Origin: Agreia sp. Leaf283
GTDB lineage: Bacteria; Actinomycetota; Actinomycetes; Actinomycetales; Microbacteriaceae
Direction of reading: 5' to 3'
DNA: 64,000 nt
NCBI RefSeq assembly: GCF_001422485.1
Contig: NZ_LMNF01000002.1
Location: 693,949 to 757,948, forward strand
In this document: positions 43,639 to 52,506 of the stretch, in pieces
Numbering within the stretch: position 1 is the stretch's first letter
Layout of the letters: each line of letters begins with the position of its first letter
The notes under the pieces: model-generated
Told to the model about the DNA's origin: nothing
What the model saw: only the letters and a program-made list of their open reading frames with translations
Database searches by the model: none
Made by a program: the position numbers and the translations under genes

Positions 43639-44619
43639 ATGAGTTCCGAGCATTCCACCAGCCCCGCCACGCCCGATTTCGCCTGGGCGTCCGGTCTCGC
43701 CACCACGTCCGGGGCCGGGGTCGTTCTCGACGCCTGGTTCCCGAGCCCCTCATTGGGGCGCCTGCCCGAGGGTCATGACCGGCACATCGCCCCCGCCGAG
43801 CTCGAGGTCCACGCCCAGCCCGACGCCCGGCGCAACGTGACCCTCGACATCGTGACTCTCGAGATCGACCTGCGCGAGCCGCCGGCGTCGACACCGGATG
43901 CCTACCTGCGGCTCCACCTGCTCTCCCACCTTCTGGTGCGCCCGAACACCATCAACCTCGACGGAATCTTCGGCCACCTGCCGATCGTGGTCTGGACGAA
44001 TGCCGGCCCTGTGCACCCCGACGACTTCGACCGCCTCCGCCCGTCCCTCCAGCGACAGGGCATCGCGAGCACCGGCATCGACAAGTTCCCCCGGCTGCTC
44101 GACTACGTGAGCCCGGCGGGAGTGCGAATCGCCGACGCGTCGCGCGTTCGCCTCGGCGCTCACCTCGCACCGGGTACGACCGTCATGCACGAGGGATTCG
44201 TGAACTTCAACGCGGGCACCCTCGGAACCTCCATGGTCGAGGGCCGGGTCTCGCAGGGCGTCGTGGTCGGCGACGGATCCGACATCGGCGGCGGAGCCTC
44301 GATCATGGGCACGCTCTCCGGTGGTGGAACCCAGCGGGTGGCGATCGGCGAGCGCGCCCTGCTCGGAGCGAACTCGGGGATCGGCATCTCGATCGGCGAC
44401 GACTCGGTGGTCGAGGCGGGCCTGTACGTGACCGCCGGCACGAAGGTCGTGCTCATCGACTCGGCGCCCACCGTCGATGGAGGTCGCCGCTCGGTGAAGG
44501 CCGTGGAGCTCTCCGGCGTTCCGAATCTGCTCTTCCGTCGCAACTCGCTCACCGGCGCCGTCGAGGTGCTGCCTCGCACCGGTGCCGGCATCCAGCTCAA
44601 CGCCATGCTGCACGCCTGA
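43639..44619 (+). CDS. dapD: Tetrahydrodipicolinate N-succinyltransferase DapD
   Basis: 326 residues from ATG 43639 (leaderless promoter, 6-nt spacing). An N-terminal domain of ~150 residues precedes a left-handed beta helix of hexapeptide repeats ([37 protein letters not shown]). This is the long actinobacterial DapD type. The enzyme succinylates tetrahydrodipicolinate, the first step of the succinylase DAP branch, with dapC and dapE in the same window. Cytosolic trimer in the family. Confidence 0.95.
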   Translation: MSSEHSTSPATPDFAWASGLATTSGAGVVLDAWFPSPSLGRLPEGHDRHIAPAELEVHAQPDARRNVTLDIVTLEIDLREPPASTPDAYLRLHLLSHLLVRPNTINLDGIFGHLPIVVWTNAGPVHPDDFDRLRPSLQRQGIASTGIDKFPRLLDYVSPAGVRIADASRVRLGAHLAPGTTVMHEGFVNFNAGTLGTSMVEGRVSQGVVVGDGSDIGGGASIMGTLSGGGTQRVAIGERALLGANSGIGISIGDDSVVEAGLYVTAGTKVVLIDSAPTVDGGRRSVKAVELSGVPNLLFRRNSLTGAVEVLPRTGAGIQLNAMLHA

Positions 44620-44655
44620 ACTCAGCACTCCCCCTCGATTCACAAAGGACTCATC

Positions 44656-45357
44656 GTGACCTCTCTCGACCCCCAGCCGATCAGCACCGCCGACCTGGCG
44701 AACTACTTCGATCACACGCTTCTCAAGCCGGAGGCGACCGACGCCGACGTCGCGGCACTCATCACCGAGGCCGACGACCTGGGCGCGTACTCCGTCTGCG
44801 TCTCCCCGTCGATGCTGCCGTTGGAACTGCCCTCCGGGTCGTCGCTGAAGATCGCCGTCGTCTGCGGTTTCCCCTCGGGCAAGCACCACTCCGAGATCAA
44901 GGCCGCCGAGGCTCGCCTCTCGGTCAGTCAGGGGGCCGACGAGGTCGACATGGTCATCGACGTGGGCGCGGCGAAGGCGGGAGCCTTCGACCGCGTGCAG
45001 GCCGACATCGCGGCAGTGCGCGCCGAGATCCCCGCACCCCGGGTGCTGAAGGTCATCATCGAATCGGCCGCGCTCAGCGATGAGGAGATCGTGGCCGTCT
45101 GCAAGGCCGCCGAGGCCGCCGGCGCGGACTTCGTCAAGACCTCCACGGGCTTCCACCCGACGGGCGGCGCAACCGTGCACGCCGTGCGCCTGATGGCCGA
45201 GACCGTGGGCGCGCGTCTGGGCGTCAAGGCATCCGGCGGCATCCGCAGCTACGACGACGCGCTCGCGATGATCGCCGCCGGGGCGACGCGCCTCGGAGTG
45301 TCGAGCTCCAGGCAGGTTCTCTCCGGCGCACCCGCCACGGGCGACGGCGGCTACTGA
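44656..45357 (+). CDS. deoC: Deoxyribose-phosphate aldolase DeoC
   Basis: 233 residues from GTG 44656, with AAAGGA about 10 nt upstream. Aldolase residues: [10 protein letters not shown] near the N-terminus, the Schiff-base Lys in FVKTSTGFH and the second Lys in GVKASGGIR. It splits 2-deoxyribose-5-phosphate to glyceraldehyde-3-phosphate and acetaldehyde. The stop lies inside a 23-bp repeat (45342-45364) whose second copy carries the end of gltA. Confidence 0.94.
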   Translation: MTSLDPQPISTADLANYFDHTLLKPEATDADVAALITEADDLGAYSVCVSPSMLPLELPSGSSLKIAVVCGFPSGKHHSEIKAAEARLSVSQGADEVDMVIDVGAAKAGAFDRVQADIAAVRAEIPAPRVLKVIIESAALSDEEIVAVCKAAEAAGADFVKTSTGFHPTGGATVHAVRLMAETVGARLGVKASGGIRSYDDALAMIAAGATRLGVSSSRQVLSGAPATGDGGY

Positions 45358-45529
45358 GCGCCGGTCGCTCGGCGGCCTCGATACGGCCGCAGGCGGCCTA
45401 CTCGACCAGCGCAACGCTGTCGAGCGCGCGTCCAGCGGGCGAGAGCTCTTCCGTCGCTCACGCGCTCGCCCGTGAGAGGCGCGCTCGATCTACGCAGCGG
45501 CCCCGCCGACGGCGGCTACTGAGCGCCGG
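45342..45529. repeat. Structured REP-like element flanked by 23-bp direct repeats
   Basis: Identical 23-bp copies at 45342-45364 and 45507-45529 enclose 142 bp. The left copy contains the deoC stop, the right copy the gltA stop. Inside are CTCGATACGGCC / GGCCTACTCGACC, the half-palindrome of a REP-type repeat common in Microbacteriaceae, and a large nested hairpin: TCGAGCGCGC (45420-45429) pairs with GCGCGCTCGA (45479-45488), and GGGCGAG (45437-45443) with CTCGCCC (45465-45471). No coding capacity. It looks like an insertion that duplicated its target, and it may now serve as a bidirectional terminator. Confidence 0.75.
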
Positions 45530-46844
45530 GCAGGTCGCGGGCCGCGTGGCCTAAGTAGAGCTGCTGCGGGCGGCCGATCTTGGTCTGCGGGTCAGAGGTC
45601 ATCTCGCGCCAGTGGGCGATCCAGCCGGGCAGTCTGCCGATGGCGAACAGCACGGTGAACATGCGCGTCGGGAATCCCATCGCCTTGTAGATGACGCCGG
45701 TGTAGAAGTCGACGTTCGGGTAGAGGCGACGCTCCCTGAAGTAGTCGTCGGCGAGGGCGATCTGTTCGAGTTCCTTCGCGATCTCGAGCAGGTCGTCGTG
45801 CACTCCGAGCGCTTCGAGCACCTCGTCGGCGCTCTCCTTCACGAGCTTGGCCCGCGGGTCGTAGTTCTTGTAGACACGGTGCCCGAAGCCCATGAGCTTC
45901 ACGCCGGCCTCTTTGTTCTTGACACGCTCCACGTACTTGGCGACGCCTTCGCCAGACGCCTGGATGTCTCCGAGCATGCTCAGCACGGCCTCGTTCGCGC
46001 CGCCGTGAAGGGGGCCGAAGAGCGCGTTGATGCCGGCCGAGATCGACGCGAACATGTTGGCCTGGGTCGAACCGACGAGCCGCACGGTCGACGTCGACGC
46101 GTTCTGCTCGTGGTCGGCGTGGAGGATGAGGAGTCGCTCGAGAGCGCTCGACACCACGGGGTTCACCTCGTACGGCTCGGCCATGGTGCCGAAGTTGAGT
46201 CGCAGGAAGTTGTCGACGAAGCTCAGGCTGTTGTCGGGATAGAGGAAGGCCTGGCCGACGCTCTTCTTGTGCGCGTAGGCCGCCATCACGGGCATCTTCG
46301 CGAGGAGGCGCATCGTCGAGATCTCGACGTGCTCGGGGTTCGTGGGGTCGAGCGAGTCCTGGTAGTACGTCGAGAGCGCCGAGACGCCGCTCGAGAGCAC
46401 CGACATGGGGTGCGCCTGATGGGGCAGCCCGTCGAAGAACCGCTTCAGGTCTTCGTGCAGCAGGGTGTGACGGCGGATGCGCCTGTCGAAGTCGTCGAGT
46501 TCGCTCTCGGTCGGAATCTCGCCGTAGATGAGCAGCCAGGCGACCTCGAGGAAGCTGAGGCCCTTGGCCACCTGCTCGATCGGGTACCCGCGGTAGCGCA
46601 GGATTCCCTGGTCGCCGTCGATGTAGGTGATGTTCGACTTCGTCGCGGCCGTGTTGACGAACCCGTAGTCGAGCGTCGTCATGCCCGTCTGCTTGGTGAA
46701 GGTCGACAGATCGATGGAGGACGCTCCGTCGACGCTGTCGAGAATGGGGAAATCGGCGGTGCCCCCGGGAAAGGAGAGAGTCGCCTTGCGGGGTTCTGCT
46801 GCTTCGGGGTGTGATGCTGAATTGTTCTGCCCGACGTCGGTCAC
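45516..46844 (-). CDS. gltA: Citrate synthase GltA
   Basis: 442 residues from GTG 46844, with AGGAGG about 5 nt upstream. Type II citrate synthase with catalytic His in GPLHGGANEAV, His/Arg in MGFGHRVYKNYDPRA and Asp in YPNVDFYTGV. It condenses acetyl-CoA and oxaloacetate for the TCA cycle. The C-terminus (DLPGAQ, stop) lies inside the right copy of the 23-bp repeat shared with deoC. Length is normal. Confidence 0.96.
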   Translation of the reverse strand: MTDVGQNNSASHPEAAEPRKATLSFPGGTADFPILDSVDGASSIDLSTFTKQTGMTTLDYGFVNTAATKSNITYIDGDQGILRYRGYPIEQVAKGLSFLEVAWLLIYGEIPTESELDDFDRRIRRHTLLHEDLKRFFDGLPHQAHPMSVLSSGVSALSTYYQDSLDPTNPEHVEISTMRLLAKMPVMAAYAHKKSVGQAFLYPDNSLSFVDNFLRLNFGTMAEPYEVNPVVSSALERLLILHADHEQNASTSTVRLVGSTQANMFASISAGINALFGPLHGGANEAVLSMLGDIQASGEGVAKYVERVKNKEAGVKLMGFGHRVYKNYDPRAKLVKESADEVLEALGVHDDLLEIAKELEQIALADDYFRERRLYPNVDFYTGVIYKAMGFPTRMFTVLFAIGRLPGWIAHWREMTSDPQTKIGRPQQLYLGHAARDLPGAQ

Positions 46845-47015
46845 GGCGCCTCCTGACGAGTGTTCCTGCCTGATGGTAAGTGGCGGGACGCTAGACGCAG
46901 GATGTGTGACCCCGGACCGCGTTGACCCTCCTACAGCCTAGGGCGAAATGGGGGCAACCATGACATCCACACGCAACCGCCGGTTGTCGTTGGAGGATGC
47001 CGACAAGGCCACAGC

Positions 47016-48116
47016 TCAGGCGAGGCGTGCGGCGGCGGCCGCGATCCTCTCGTCTGTCGCGGTGAGCGAGAGCCTCACGTGCTGGGGGAAATGCTCGCCG
47101 TAGAAGGGCCCCGGCCCGGCCAGGATGCCGAGCTCGGCCAGCTCGCCGATGGTCTGCCAGGCGTCGACGCCCTTCGTGCCCCACAGGTAGAGGCCGGCCT
47201 CACTTCGGTCGATGCGCATGCCGAAGTCGACCAGCGCGGGCCGCAGAACGCTGCGACGCGACCGATAGAGCTCCTTCTGCGCCGAGACGTGCTCGTCATC
47301 GGACAGGGCCGCGATCATCGCAGCCTGCACGGGAGCAGGAGGCATCATGCCCGCATGCTTGCGCACCGTGAGCAGACGGTCGATCAGGCGGGAGTCTCCG
47401 GCCACGAACGCCGCCCGGTATCCGGCCAGGTTCGACTGCTTGCTGAGCGAGTACACCGCGAGCAGCCCGGAGCGATCACCCGCGGTCACCCGGGGGTCGA
47501 GCACGCTCGGAACCAGGTCGTTCTGCCACGGCCCGTCCCAGCCCAGCTCGGCGTAGCACTCGTCGCTCGCGACGACCGCGCCCAGCTCGCGCGCCCGCGC
47601 GACCGCCCGTGCCAGGCCGTCGACATCCAGCACGGCGCCGTCGGGATTGCCCGGCGAATTCAGCCACACGAGACGTGTCTCGGCGGGCCAGTCGGCCGGG
47701 TCGTCGGATGCGACGGCGCGAGCGCCCGCGATCGTCGCCCCCACCGCATAGGTCGGATAGGCGGCCCGAGGATGCACGACGACGTCGCCCTCGCCGAGGC
47801 CGAGCATCAGAGGGAGCCACGCCACGAGCTCCTTCGATCCGATCGTGGGCAGCACCTCGTGGTCGGAGAGGCCCGGCACACCACGACGACGGGCGAACCA
47901 CCGCGACACGACCGCTCGCAGTTCAGGCGTGCCCGCCGTCTGGGGGTAGGAGTGCGCGTCGGTCGCCGATGCCAGCGCCTCGCGCACCCTGTCGGGCGTC
48001 GGGTCGACGGGCGAGCCGATCGACAGGTCGACGATGCCGTCGGGATGACGCCGGGCCGTCTCGGCGTACGGCCGCATGGCGTCCCACGGGTAGTCGGGAA
48101 GCGCGCCGAGGGCCAC
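47016..48116 (-). CDS. dapC: Succinyldiaminopimelate transaminase DapC
   Basis: 366 residues from GTG 48116, which directly follows the TAA of fdxA (zero spacing), so it is translated by reinitiation. A fold-type I aminotransferase with SIGSPVDPTP near the N-terminus, NSPGNPDG, ASDECYAELGW and the PLP lysine in YSLSKQSNLAGYR. Converts N-succinyl-2-amino-6-ketopimelate to N-succinyl-LL-DAP. With dapD and dapE nearby it completes the succinylase steps. Confidence 0.93.
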   Translation of the reverse strand: MALGALPDYPWDAMRPYAETARRHPDGIVDLSIGSPVDPTPDRVREALASATDAHSYPQTAGTPELRAVVSRWFARRRGVPGLSDHEVLPTIGSKELVAWLPLMLGLGEGDVVVHPRAAYPTYAVGATIAGARAVASDDPADWPAETRLVWLNSPGNPDGAVLDVDGLARAVARARELGAVVASDECYAELGWDGPWQNDLVPSVLDPRVTAGDRSGLLAVYSLSKQSNLAGYRAAFVAGDSRLIDRLLTVRKHAGMMPPAPVQAAMIAALSDDEHVSAQKELYRSRRSVLRPALVDFGMRIDRSEAGLYLWGTKGVDAWQTIGELAELGILAGPGPFYGEHFPQHVRLSLTATDERIAAAAARLA

Positions 48117-48446
48117 TTACTGCTCGCCGTGCGACTGCGCGGGAAGGGCTGCGATCAATGGATGATCCTTGGCGATGACTCCGACCTTGGCCGCGCCACC
48201 CGGGGAGCCGAGGTCGTCGAAGAACTCGACGTTGGCCTTGTAGTAGTCGGCCCATTCTTCGGGGAGGTCGTCTTCGTAGTAGATGGCCTCGACGGGGCAG
48301 ACGGGCTCGCACGCACCGCAGTCGACGCATTCGTCGGGGTGGATGTAGAGCGAGCGTTCACCCTCGTAGATGCAGTCGACCGGACATTCGTCGATACAGG
48401 CCCGGTCTTTGACGTCGACACAGGGCAGGGCGATGACGTAGGTCAC
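48117..48446 (-). CDS. fdxA: Ferredoxin FdxA (7Fe type)
   Basis: 109 residues from GTG 48446; AAGGGAACG lies about 13 nt upstream. The start [20 protein letters not shown] and the cysteine series [10 protein letters not shown]...[15 protein letters not shown] give one 3Fe-4S and one 4Fe-4S cluster, followed by the conserved [11 protein letters not shown] soluble electron carrier. Directly coupled to dapC, an order widely kept in Actinobacteria. Confidence 0.95.
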   Translation of the reverse strand: MTYVIALPCVDVKDRACIDECPVDCIYEGERSLYIHPDECVDCGACEPVCPVEAIYYEDDLPEEWADYYKANVEFFDDLGSPGGAAKVGVIAKDHPLIAALPAQSHGEQ

Positions 48447-48497
48447 AGTGCGTTCGTTCCCTTCATGCCGCACAGAAGTTGGTGCGACTGCATAAGT

Positions 48498-48908
48498 CTA
48501 ATTCTTCCCGAACCGCGGCCATGCGAGCACCAGGAGTGCGATGACCGTGGGCGCGAAGGTCCAGACGACACCGAGCGCGTTGCCCGGCACCAGAATCGAT
48601 CCGCCTGCGCTGGGCTGCGACAGGAGGAAGATCGTGACGACGATGCCGAAGGCCGCCACGATGGCCGTCGTTCTGGTGCGCAGAACGAGACGGAGGCCGA
48701 CGAGCAGAAGGAGGACCGCAGGGAGGGCCACGATCAGGCCGATGGGAAGGCTGAACCCGGGCGTGATCGTCCACGTGGACTGGCTCACCGCCGTGCCCAT
48801 GACTCCGAAGAGCACGCCGAGGCCGAGGCCGACCACCCACGACACGATTCGCGACGACAGGGTCTCGGGGGTCGCCACGCGGTGCTGCTCAGGCTGTGCT
48901 TCGATCAC
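48498..48908 (-). CDS. DUF6113-type four-TM membrane protein
   Basis: 136 residues from GTG 48908; TAGTCT lies 6 nt upstream (leaderless). Four hydrophobic helices: ~22-40, ~50-72, ~80-97 and ~110-130, with short loops. It matches the small membrane family found next to fdxA in Microbacteriaceae. No catalytic residues evident, function unknown. 51 bp upstream of fdxA and on the same strand, probably one transcription unit. Confidence 0.75.
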   Translation of the reverse strand: MIEAQPEQHRVATPETLSSRIVSWVVGLGLGVLFGVMGTAVSQSTWTITPGFSLPIGLIVALPAVLLLLVGLRLVLRTRTTAIVAAFGIVVTIFLLSQPSAGGSILVPGNALGVVWTFAPTVIALLVLAWPRFGKN

Positions 48909-48994
48909 CCGTCAAGACTATCCGCGCCAGGCTGGGAGCTTCGCCGGTCGCCCGCCTCGCTATCATGATCGACACGACCGGAAAAGGGTGCTCG

Positions 48995-50320
48995 ATGTCG
49001 AACCGATCCAGCCAGGCTGCCGCGAATCCCGAGAGGGAATCCGTCGACGTCGTCGAACTCGCCGCCCGCAGCAAGCGCGACCTCGTGGTCGACCTCGCCC
49101 GGGTCTTCTGCGTCTTCGCGGTCGTGATGATGCACTCCCTGATGGTCGGCCTCCATCGAGACGGAGACACGATCGGGCAGATCAACCCGCTGCAGACGAA
49201 GGAGTGGTTCGCCCTCGCCACCTGGGTCGGCCAGATCATGCCCCTCTTCTTCGTCGTCGGCGGGTTCGCCGGTGCCGTGTCGTGGAGAAGCGCGATGCGC
49301 CGGGGCACGTCGCCCGCCGAGTTCCTGCGCGCACGCCTGGTGCGCCTGCTCAGGCCCGCTCTCCCCCTTCTCGTCTTCCTCACGGTCGTGCTCTGGGTGC
49401 TCGTCGTCGCCGGCGTCGATCGCGGACTCGTCGATGTCGTGTCGACCGGAGTGGGCATGCCGCTCTGGTTTCTCGCGGCGTACATCTCATGCCAGGCGTT
49501 CCTGCCGATCGTCCATCGCGCGCACGCCTCCCACCCCGCCCTGACGATCGGCTCGCTCGTCGGCCTGTCCGCGATCGTCGACGCCGCACGCATCCTGAGC
49601 GGTGTGCAGGAGATCGGCCTGATCAACCTGGTCTTCGTCTGGCTCGCAGTGCAGCAGCTCGGCTTCTTCTACGCAGACGGCTGGTTCGCGCGTCGCGTCC
49701 GCTGGCAACTGCTCGCCGGGGCCGCGGCAAGCTACGGAGTCCTCGCGGCGCTGACGTATGGACTCGACCTCTATCCGGTCGACATGCTGACCAACCTCAA
49801 TCCCGCGACCGTGCCCCTGATCCTCCTCGGCGTCGCCCAGGTGTGCATCCTCCACCTCCTCTATCCCGCGCTCCGCGTGGCGATGACCCTCAAGCCCGTG
49901 CTCATCGCGACGTTCTTCGTCGGCAGCCGCGCGATGACCATCTACCTGTGGCACCTGCCGATCATCGTGGCGCTCAGCGGCGCCCTCTTCCTCAGCGGAT
50001 GGGTCGACAGCGAGCCGGGCAGCGGCGTCTGGTGGGCGACCCGACCCCTGTTCGTGCTCGCCGTCTGGGCGATCCTCGCGGCGCTCAGCCTCGGCGTCGC
50101 ACGCTGGGAGCGCCCTCCGACACCCGCCCCGCCGGGCTCCCGCACCCCCGGGGCCGTGCGCATCCGGATCGCCGCAGTGATCTCGTTCGCCGTGTTCGCG
50201 GCGGAGATCCAATGGGGTCTCAGCCTTCTCCTGCTCACCCTGACGACAGCGGTCATCGCGGTCGCCCTGAGGCTCGTCAGCACCGACCGCGCAGTCACGG
50301 CCGATCTCCAGCGGAGCTGA
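48995..50320 (+). CDS. Acyltransferase 3 (OafA-type) membrane protein
   Basis: 441 residues from ATG 48995, with AAAAGGG 7 nt upstream and TATCAT at 48961 as -10; an ATG at 48965 overlaps that -10 and is unlikely. Ten or more TM helices. The family's early motif is RDLVVDLARVFCVFAVVMMHSL, with the conserved His of the R...H pair, and SRAMTIYLWHLP lies near helix 9. Such proteins move acetyl or other acyl groups onto envelope polysaccharides or lipids. The acceptor is not predictable here. Confidence 0.85.
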   Translation: MSNRSSQAAANPERESVDVVELAARSKRDLVVDLARVFCVFAVVMMHSLMVGLHRDGDTIGQINPLQTKEWFALATWVGQIMPLFFVVGGFAGAVSWRSAMRRGTSPAEFLRARLVRLLRPALPLLVFLTVVLWVLVVAGVDRGLVDVVSTGVGMPLWFLAAYISCQAFLPIVHRAHASHPALTIGSLVGLSAIVDAARILSGVQEIGLINLVFVWLAVQQLGFFYADGWFARRVRWQLLAGAAASYGVLAALTYGLDLYPVDMLTNLNPATVPLILLGVAQVCILHLLYPALRVAMTLKPVLIATFFVGSRAMTIYLWHLPIIVALSGALFLSGWVDSEPGSGVWWATRPLFVLAVWAILAALSLGVARWERPPTPAPPGSRTPGAVRIRIAAVISFAVFAAEIQWGLSLLLLTLTTAVIAVALRLVSTDRAVTADLQRS

Positions 50321-50358
50321 CTGGACACGGCGACACCTGAAGAGTTACAGTCAGATCC

Positions 50359-50376
50359 GGTAAGGCAAGCCTTACC
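50359..50376. promoter_or_regulatory. IdeR/DtxR-type iron box upstream of efeUOB
   Basis: Perfect 8+2+8 palindrome GGTAAGGCAAGCCTTACC, very close to the AAGGCAAGCCTT core seen at DtxR/IdeR sites in Actinobacteria. It lies ~80 bp before the efeU start, where a promoter is expected, so iron-loaded IdeR would repress the iron-uptake genes. Confidence 0.85.
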
Positions 50377-50453
50377 GAATCTCCGAGTCGACCAGAGTGG
50401 GCCGCCTCCTCCCCTCGGCGCGGATCGCGCCGCCTCAAACTAAGGTCCTGCCT

Positions 50454-51326
50454 TTGCTCGCGAACTTTCTCATCGGCCTGCGTGAGGGACTCGAAGCGGC
50501 GCTGGTCGTCGGCATCCTGATCGCCTACGTCGTGAAGATCCGACGTCGCGATGTGCTGAAGCGCATCTGGCTGGGCGTGGCACTGGCCGTGCTGGTTTCG
50601 CTCTCGCTCGGCGCGATCCTCACCTTCGGCACCTACGGCCTCTCGTTCGAGGCGCAGGAGGCCATCGGCGGTTCCCTGTCGATCATCGCGACGATCTTCG
50701 TGACGTGGATGGTCTTCTGGATGCTCCGCACCTCGAAGAACCTGAAGCACCACCTCCAGCACGATGTCGACCAGCACCTCGAGGGCGCCGGATGGGGCCT
50801 CGTTCTCGTCGCATTCCTCGCCGTCGGCCGCGAAGGCATCGAGACGGCCCTGTTCATCTGGGCCGCCGTGCAGGCAACGGGGTCGACCACGCTTCCCCTC
50901 GTCGGAGCCGCCCTCGGCATCGTCGTCGCGGTTCTGCTCGGATGGCTCATCAACCGCGGGCTGGTGCGCATAAACCTGTCGAAGTTCTTCGCCTGGTCGG
51001 GTGCCGTGCTGATCGTGGTCGCCGGGGGTGTGCTCTCCTACGGCGTGCACGACCTTCAGGAGGCGGGCATCCTCCCCGGCCTGCACAGTCTGGCCTTCGA
51101 CGTCTCGGCCGCGATCCCGCCCGACAGCTGGTACGGAACCCTGCTAAAGGGAACCGTCAACTTCTCCCCCGCCACGACGTGGTTCGAGGCCGCCGCCTGG
51201 GTGCTCTACGTCGTTCCCACGATGATCGTCTTCCTCCGCGCCGTCGCCCGCAAGGCGCCCGCGGCACAGGTTCCCTCTTCTGACAGCAGCAGCACTGCCC
51301 GACCAACCCCCCAAGGAGCCCGGTGA
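50454..51326 (+). CDS. efeU: Iron permease EfeU (FTR1 family)
   Basis: 290 residues from TTG 50454, with AAGGT 7-8 nt upstream; the resulting LANFLIGLREGLEAAL is the usual EfeU N-terminus. The REGLE motif (near residue 10) and a second REGIETALFI (near 130) are the paired iron-binding glutamate motifs of Ftr1/EfeU. Seven TM helices. Takes up iron together with EfeO and EfeB. The stop overlaps the efeO start as GTGA. Confidence 0.94.
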   Translation: MLANFLIGLREGLEAALVVGILIAYVVKIRRRDVLKRIWLGVALAVLVSLSLGAILTFGTYGLSFEAQEAIGGSLSIIATIFVTWMVFWMLRTSKNLKHHLQHDVDQHLEGAGWGLVLVAFLAVGREGIETALFIWAAVQATGSTTLPLVGAALGIVVAVLLGWLINRGLVRINLSKFFAWSGAVLIVVAGGVLSYGVHDLQEAGILPGLHSLAFDVSAAIPPDSWYGTLLKGTVNFSPATTWFEAAAWVLYVVPTMIVFLRAVARKAPAAQVPSSDSSSTARPTPQGAR

Positions 51327-52501
51327 AAGCCACAGCAGTAATCACGACGATCGGCGCCGCAGCGACCCTGCTGGCACTCACCGGCTGCGTGCCCAACGCG
51401 TCGCCATCCGATTCGGCCGCCATCACGGTCGACTCGAGCGCCGACGCCTGCACGGTCAGCACCAACACGGCGTCCAGCGGAACGCTGCGCTTCGAGGTCA
51501 CGAACTCCGGCGACCAGGTGACCGAGTTCTATCTGCTCGCGGATGACGGCCTGCGCATCGTCGGAGAGGTCGAGAACGTCGGCCCCGGCATCTCGCGCGA
51601 CCTCGTCGTACAGGCCCAGCCCGGCGACTACTTCACCGTCTGCAAGCCGGGAATGATCGGAGACGGCATCGGAAACGCCGCCTTCGCGGTCACCGGCGAC
51701 AAGGTGAAGCTCGCGGGCGACGAGCAGGAGCAGGTCGACGCGGCCGCCACGAACTACGTCGCCTACATCAAGGACCAGGTGGCGCAGCTCGTCACCGGAA
51801 CCGACACCTTCCTCGCCGCCTACCTGGCCGGCGACGACGAGACGGCTCGCGCGACCTACGCCACCACCAGGGCCAACTACGAGCGCATCGAGCCCGTGGC
51901 CGAGTCGTTCGGCGACCTCGACCCGGAGATCGACTTCCGCGAGGCCGACGTGGCGCCCGACGACGAGTGGACCGGCTGGCACCGCATCGAGAAGGACCTG
52001 TTCCCGCCGGCAGCGGCCGACAACGGGGGCGTGGAGTACGTCGCGCTCACCCCCGAGGAGCGCAGCTACTACGCCGACAAGCTGAAAGAGAACACCCAGC
52101 AGCTCTATGACGCCGTGCACGCGAGCGACTACACGGTCACCATCGACGCCATCTCGAACGGCGCGATCGGCCTGCTCGAAGAGGTCGCGAGCGGCAAGAT
52201 CACCGGAGAAGAGGAGATCTGGTCGCACACCGATCTCTGGGACTTCCAGGCCAACCTCGAGGGCGCACGAGTCGCCTACGAGGGCGTGCGCGACATCGTC
52301 GAGACGAAGGACCCGGAGCTCGTGAAGACCCTCGACACCCGCTTCGGCGACCTGGAACAGCAGCTCGCCGCCTACGGCAGCCTCGACAAGGGCTTCGTCT
52401 ACTACGACGAGCTCACCCCCGCCCAGGTGAAGGAACTGGCCGACGGCGTCAACTCGCTGAGCGAGCCGCTCAGCGAGCTCACCTCCACCCTCGTCGGCTA
52501 G
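51323..52501 (+). CDS. efeO: Iron-uptake lipoprotein EfeO
   Basis: 392 residues from GTG 51323. Lipobox LTGC with Cys22. A cupredoxin-like N-domain (~35-130) is followed by the M75-type C-domain with the HxxE iron site at His220-Glu223 (GWHRIEKDL). It should sit on the outer face of the membrane and pass iron to EfeU. Translationally coupled to efeU. Full-length two-domain form. Confidence 0.94.
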   Translation: MKATAVITTIGAAATLLALTGCVPNASPSDSAAITVDSSADACTVSTNTASSGTLRFEVTNSGDQVTEFYLLADDGLRIVGEVENVGPGISRDLVVQAQPGDYFTVCKPGMIGDGIGNAAFAVTGDKVKLAGDEQEQVDAAATNYVAYIKDQVAQLVTGTDTFLAAYLAGDDETARATYATTRANYERIEPVAESFGDLDPEIDFREADVAPDDEWTGWHRIEKDLFPPAAADNGGVEYVALTPEERSYYADKLKENTQQLYDAVHASDYTVTIDAISNGAIGLLEEVASGKITGEEEIWSHTDLWDFQANLEGARVAYEGVRDIVETKDPELVKTLDTRFGDLEQQLAAYGSLDKGFVYYDELTPAQVKELADGVNSLSEPLSELTSTLVG

Positions 52502-52506
52502 GACAC

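Noticed and set aside
47079-48968. 629-codon plus-strand frame over dapC and fdxA
   Set aside because: Antisense to two well-recognised genes; composition typical of an antisense shadow.
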